This document shows positions 61,520 to 64,000 of a DNA stretch of 64,000 nt, piece by piece. A program made the translations under genes and the position numbers. The notes under the pieces are model-generated. The model did not search any database. It worked only from the letters and a program-made list of their open reading frames with translations, and was not told the origin of the DNA. How positions within the stretch are numbered: position 1 is the first letter of the stretch; each line of letters begins with the position of its first letter. Origin of the DNA: Streptomyces phaeofaciens (lineage in GTDB: Bacteria; Actinomycetota; Actinomycetes; Streptomycetales; Streptomycetaceae); the NCBI RefSeq assembly GCF_014648915.1, contig NZ_BMSA01000006.1:232892-296891 (forward strand), read 5' to 3'.

Positions 61520-62332
61520 ATGACCCAGAAAGTCGCAGTCCTCGGCACCGGCAAGATCGGCGAAGCCCTGCTCAGCGGAATGATCCGAGGCGGCTGGCCC
61601 CCGGCCGACCTCCTCGTCACCGCCCGCCGCCCGGAACGGGCCGAAGAACTCCACGCGCGCTACGGAGTCACCCCGGTCACCAACGCCGAGGCCGCCAAGA
61701 CCGCCGACACCCTGATCCTCACGGTCAAACCGCAGGACATGGGCACGCTCCTCGCCGAACTCGCCGACCACGTCCCCGCCGACCGCCTGGTCATCAGCGG
61801 AGCCGCCGGCATCACCACCTCCTTCTTCGAGGAGCGCCTGGCGCCCGGCACGCCCGTCGTCCGCGTCATGACGAACACCCCCGCCCTCGTCGACGAGGCG
61901 ATGTCCGTCATCTCCGCCGGCACCCATGCCACCGCCGACCACCTCGCCCACGCCGAGGAGATCTTCGGTGCCGTCGGCAAGACCCTCCGCGTGCCCGAGT
62001 CCCAGCAGGACGCCTGCACCGCACTCTCCGGCTCCGGCCCGGCGTACTTCTTCTACCTGGTCGAGGCCATGACCGACGCCGGCATTCTGCTCGGCCTGCC
62101 CCGCGACAAGGCCCACGACCTCATCGTCCAGTCCGCGATCGGCGCCGCGACGATGCTCCGCGACAGCGGCGAGCACCCCGTCAAACTCCGCGAGAACGTC
62201 ACCTCCCCCGCCGGCACCACCATCAACGCCATCCGCGAACTCGAGAACCACGGCGTACGGGCCGCCCTCATCGCCGCCCTCGAAGCCGCCCGCGACCGCA
62301 GCCGCGAACTGGCCTCCGGCAACAACAGCTGA
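61520..62332 (+). CDS. proC: Pyrroline-5-carboxylate reductase
   Basis: ProC reduces pyrroline-5-carboxylate to proline with NAD(P)H. The 270-residue protein has the dinucleotide motif VAVLGTGKIGEALLSGMI (residues 5-22), VKPQDMGTLL, VVRVMTNTPALVDEAMSVIS and the signature ALSGSGPAYFFYLVEAMTDAGILLGLPRDKAHDLIVQS. The ATG at 61520 has GGAGG 10 nt upstream; an in-frame ATG at 61481 is less likely. It is convergent with trpS, with 92 bp between. Confidence 0.96.
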   Translation: MTQKVAVLGTGKIGEALLSGMIRGGWPPADLLVTARRPERAEELHARYGVTPVTNAEAAKTADTLILTVKPQDMGTLLAELADHVPADRLVISGAAGITTSFFEERLAPGTPVVRVMTNTPALVDEAMSVISAGTHATADHLAHAEEIFGAVGKTLRVPESQQDACTALSGSGPAYFFYLVEAMTDAGILLGLPRDKAHDLIVQSAIGAATMLRDSGEHPVKLRENVTSPAGTTINAIRELENHGVRAALIAALEAARDRSRELASGNNS

Positions 62333-62424
62333 CCCGCTCCAGGGGGCGGCGGACCACACGGCCGCGGCCACGATCTCCTTCGCGACCACCACCCGCGCGA
62401 AGCCGCCCCCGCACAGCGACCCCG

Positions 62425-63504
62425 CTACCGAGCCACGTTCAGCACCTCGCGCGACCCGCCCGACACGGCCGGCACCGCCCCCGAGGCCGCACCTGAGGCC
62501 ACCTCGGTCACCGGTGGCAGCAGCCCGATCGCCCGATAGGCGGTATCCACGATCGGACGCGCCATTCCCCGAGCCTTCTCCGCACCAACCCGCAGCACCC
62601 CCTCCACATACGCGGGATCCGCGCACAGCTCCCGGTGCCTGGCCTGCACCGGCTTCAGAATGTCGACCACGGCGTCCGCCGTGTCCTTCTTCAAAGCGCC
62701 GTACGAGTCGTAAACGGCCGCCAGATCCTCCGGGTTCCCGCCCGTGCACGCGGCGAGGATCTCCAGCAGGTTCGCCACCCCCGGTCGCTCCGCCCTGTCG
62801 TACACGACCCCCTGCCCGCTGTCGGTGACGGCCCGCATCACCTTCTTGCGCACCACGTCCGGCTCATCGAGCAGATAGACGATCCCCGGCCCGGAGTCGT
62901 CGCTCTTCCCCATCTTCGAGCCGGGTTCCTGCAGATTCATCACCCGCGCCGCCACCACCGGATGCGTGGCCCTCGGCACCACGAACGTGTGCCCGTAGCG
63001 CTGGTTGAACCGCACCGCCAGATCCCGGGTCAGCTCGACATGCTGCCTCTGGTCGTCCCCCACCGGCACCTCGTCGGTCCCGTACGCCAGGATGTCCGCC
63101 GCCATCAGCACCGGATACGTCAGCAGCGACAGCCGCACACTCCCCCCGCGCTCCCGCTCCCGCGCGGCCTTCTCCTTGTACTGGACCATGCGCCGCATCT
63201 CCCCGTCGGTGGCCACGCACTCCAGCACGTACGACAGCCGCGCGTGCTCGTCCACGTGACTCTGTACGAATACGGTGCACAGCTCGGGATCCAGCCCCGC
63301 AGCCAGCAACAACGTCGCCGCCTGCCGACTCAGCCGGCGCACCCGCGCCGGATCGTGCTCCACGGTCAGGGCGTGCAGATCGACGACGCAGAACACCGCG
63401 TCGGCCTGATGCTGGTCGACCTCGACCCACCGCCGCATGGCCCCCAGGTAGTTCCCCAGGGTCAGATTCCCGGTCGGCTTGATCCCGCTGAAAACCCGTG
63501 CCAT
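62425..63504 (-). CDS. trpS: Tryptophanyl-tRNA synthetase, auxiliary (TrpRS1-like)
   Basis: This class I synthetase of 359 residues charges tRNA-Trp. The HIGH-like motif is in TGNLTLGNYLGAM, and the KMSKS motif reads SKMGKSDDSG. The first strand is VFSGIKPTG with lysine at residue 9, where most bacterial TrpRS have glutamine (GIQPSG). In S. coelicolor the auxiliary, indolmycin-resistant TrpRS1 is, as I recall, marked by this lysine and controlled by ribosome-mediated attenuation. Both features are seen here. The ATG at 63504 has AGGAGG upstream. A leader peptide with Trp-Trp and a terminator hairpin precede it. Confidence 0.93.
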   Translation of the reverse strand: MARVFSGIKPTGNLTLGNYLGAMRRWVEVDQHQADAVFCVVDLHALTVEHDPARVRRLSRQAATLLLAAGLDPELCTVFVQSHVDEHARLSYVLECVATDGEMRRMVQYKEKAARERERGGSVRLSLLTYPVLMAADILAYGTDEVPVGDDQRQHVELTRDLAVRFNQRYGHTFVVPRATHPVVAARVMNLQEPGSKMGKSDDSGPGIVYLLDEPDVVRKKVMRAVTDSGQGVVYDRAERPGVANLLEILAACTGGNPEDLAAVYDSYGALKKDTADAVVDILKPVQARHRELCADPAYVEGVLRVGAEKARGMARPIVDTAYRAIGLLPPVTEVASGAASGAVPAVSGGSREVLNVAR

Positions 63505-63570
63505 CTCCACTCCACCTCCTGGTCGAGGCCGCCGTCCCGGCCGGCCGACCCTCAGGAGTCCTGGAGGGAG

Positions 63571-63602
63571 AAACAAGAACGGCCGCCGAGGCGGCGGCCG
63601 TT
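63571..63602 (-). terminator. Attenuator hairpin upstream of trpS
   Basis: On the - strand AACGGCCGCC and GGCGGCCGTT form a 10-bp stem with a 5-nt loop (63578-63602), followed by CTTGTTT. The 5' arm can instead pair with the segment just after the leader-peptide Trp codons (GGCGGCCGT near 63618-63626/63631-63637), giving an antiterminator. Confidence 0.8.
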
Positions 63603-63627
63603 GAACGCATACGTCAGCACGGCCGCC

Positions 63628-63675
63628 TCAGGCGGCCCACCACAGCTGGGTGCACGTGCGCGTACGCGTAGTCAT
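63628..63675 (-). CDS. TrpS leader peptide with tandem Trp codons
   Basis: The 15-residue peptide MTTRTRTCTQLWWAA ends in two tryptophans before its stop. The RNA around the Trp codons and stop forms a hairpin (GGCCGCC/GGCGGCC, 63621-63637) overlapping the antiterminator. When charged tRNA-Trp is scarce, a ribosome stalled at WW would free the antiterminator and let trpS be transcribed. It lies 124 bp upstream of the trpS start. Confidence 0.82.
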   Translation of the reverse strand: MTTRTRTCTQLWWAA

Positions 63676-63715
63676 GGGCCCACAGTACGCCTCCGGGGTG
63701 CCCTGGGAGCGAGGG

Positions 63716-63744
63716 TTGACACACCCCCTGGGCATACGTAGTGT
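63716..63744 (+). promoter_or_regulatory. Strong housekeeping promoter, first of the putative rRNA promoters
   Basis: TTGACA (63716-63721), a 17-bp spacer and TAGTGT (63739-63744) match the vegetative-sigma consensus closely. It points rightward, away from trpS, into a leader with no gene. Confidence 0.8.
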
Positions 63745-64000
63745 TCTCCGAGTTGTCCGACGTGAGCGCCGACTCCGGTCGGTCCCCGGACAGCCATTCC
63801 GCAAGTACCAACCACTCTCGACGAGCAGTCTTTTCGTCTGCCGTCGTGTCATTGGCGTGCGTATTCGCGAAATGAGGAATCCGCGTTCGAAAGGACGCAG
63901 CCCCCGATTGGCTTCGGGGGCCAGGAATCCGCTAAAGTCTCACTCGTCGGAACGGCCCAACAGCCGGGAAGACAACCCCCTCTGACTGGGAATCAGACGC
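63745..64000 (+). promoter_or_regulatory. Leader/promoter region of an rRNA operon running off the window
   Basis: The sequence contains a second promoter-like element (TTGGCT 63908-63913 and TAAAGT 63933-63938, 19-bp spacing). It ends with ACCCCCTCTGACTGGGAATC, which I recognise as resembling the conserved leader shortly before the 16S rRNA gene in Streptomyces rrn operons. No protein gene is supported here. The 16S gene itself would start beyond 64000. Confidence 0.7.

Overview
This window looks like a conserved core-chromosome segment from a Streptomyces. It has very high GC, GTG/TTG starts, many ATGA/GTGA start-stop overlaps, and lineage genes such as sigE-cseABC, lsr2, clpC, nuoD2 and disA-radA. 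From memory, the gene order matches the S. coelicolor SCO3404 to SCO3334 region read downwards; I could not verify this by search. I see no insertion sequence, prophage, CRISPR array, tRNA or secondary-metabolite cluster.

Layout. 1-4.8 kb: 3' end of ftsH, then folate synthesis (folE on +; folP, an NTF2-like gene, folB, folK and a DUF3180 gene on -). 5-8.2 kb: a divergent pair, an MprF-like aminoacyl-lipid synthase and a membrane-anchored esterase. 8.3-14.2 kb: an acidic coiled-coil membrane protein, two bacterial-PH membrane proteins (YdbS/YdbT type), and nuoD2 converging on an NDUFAF7/MidA-type methyltransferase. 14.3-19.1 kb: a NarL-type two-component pair, an ArsR-type regulator beside a 31-nt palindrome, a small basic protein and a threonine-aldolase-like enzyme. 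19.3-24.7 kb: a CoA/NAD operon (DUF2520, panC, nadB, nadC, coaX). 24.9-31.6 kb: a hypothetical gene, a 59-residue membrane protein, a BlaI-type regulator, an N-acetylglutamate synthase-like gene, lsr2, an SCO3374-like gene and clpC with a ClgR-type site. 31.8-37 kb: a secreted HAD phosphatase, a secreted M23 peptidase, a TetR/DHA2 efflux pair with a large inverted repeat, and an AraC/VOC pair.

37-40.6 kb: the cell-envelope stress operon sigE-cseA-cseB-cseC. 41-45.9 kb: mutY, a membrane-anchored hypothetical, a 14-bp tandem-repeat array, disA and radA. 46-53.6 kb: a sigma-like/zinc-finger/TM/BACON fusion, a Cys-rich hypothetical, ppx/gppA, a TIM-barrel isomerase-like gene, a TetR regulator and ilvD. 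53.7-59.5 kb: a PASTA-less Ser/Thr kinase with an extracellular PQQ-type propeller, an SH3b protein, a small membrane protein, a methyltransferase and a SulP transporter behind a Cys-Cys leader ORF. 59.7-64 kb: an ABC exporter starting at a palindrome, proC, an auxiliary tryptophanyl-tRNA synthetase (trpS) with a Trp-Trp attenuator, and what looks like the promoter/leader region of an rRNA operon running off the end.

Most genes are housekeeping. The new interest lies mainly in control elements (Cys-Cys leader before SulP, Trp-Trp attenuator, ClgR site, three strong palindromes, a possible pseudoknot), in gene pairings (NuoD2 with a complex I arginine-methyltransferase homologue; lipid aminoacylation synthase with an esterase), and in several period-14, 19-21, 26 and 28-bp minisatellites between genes.
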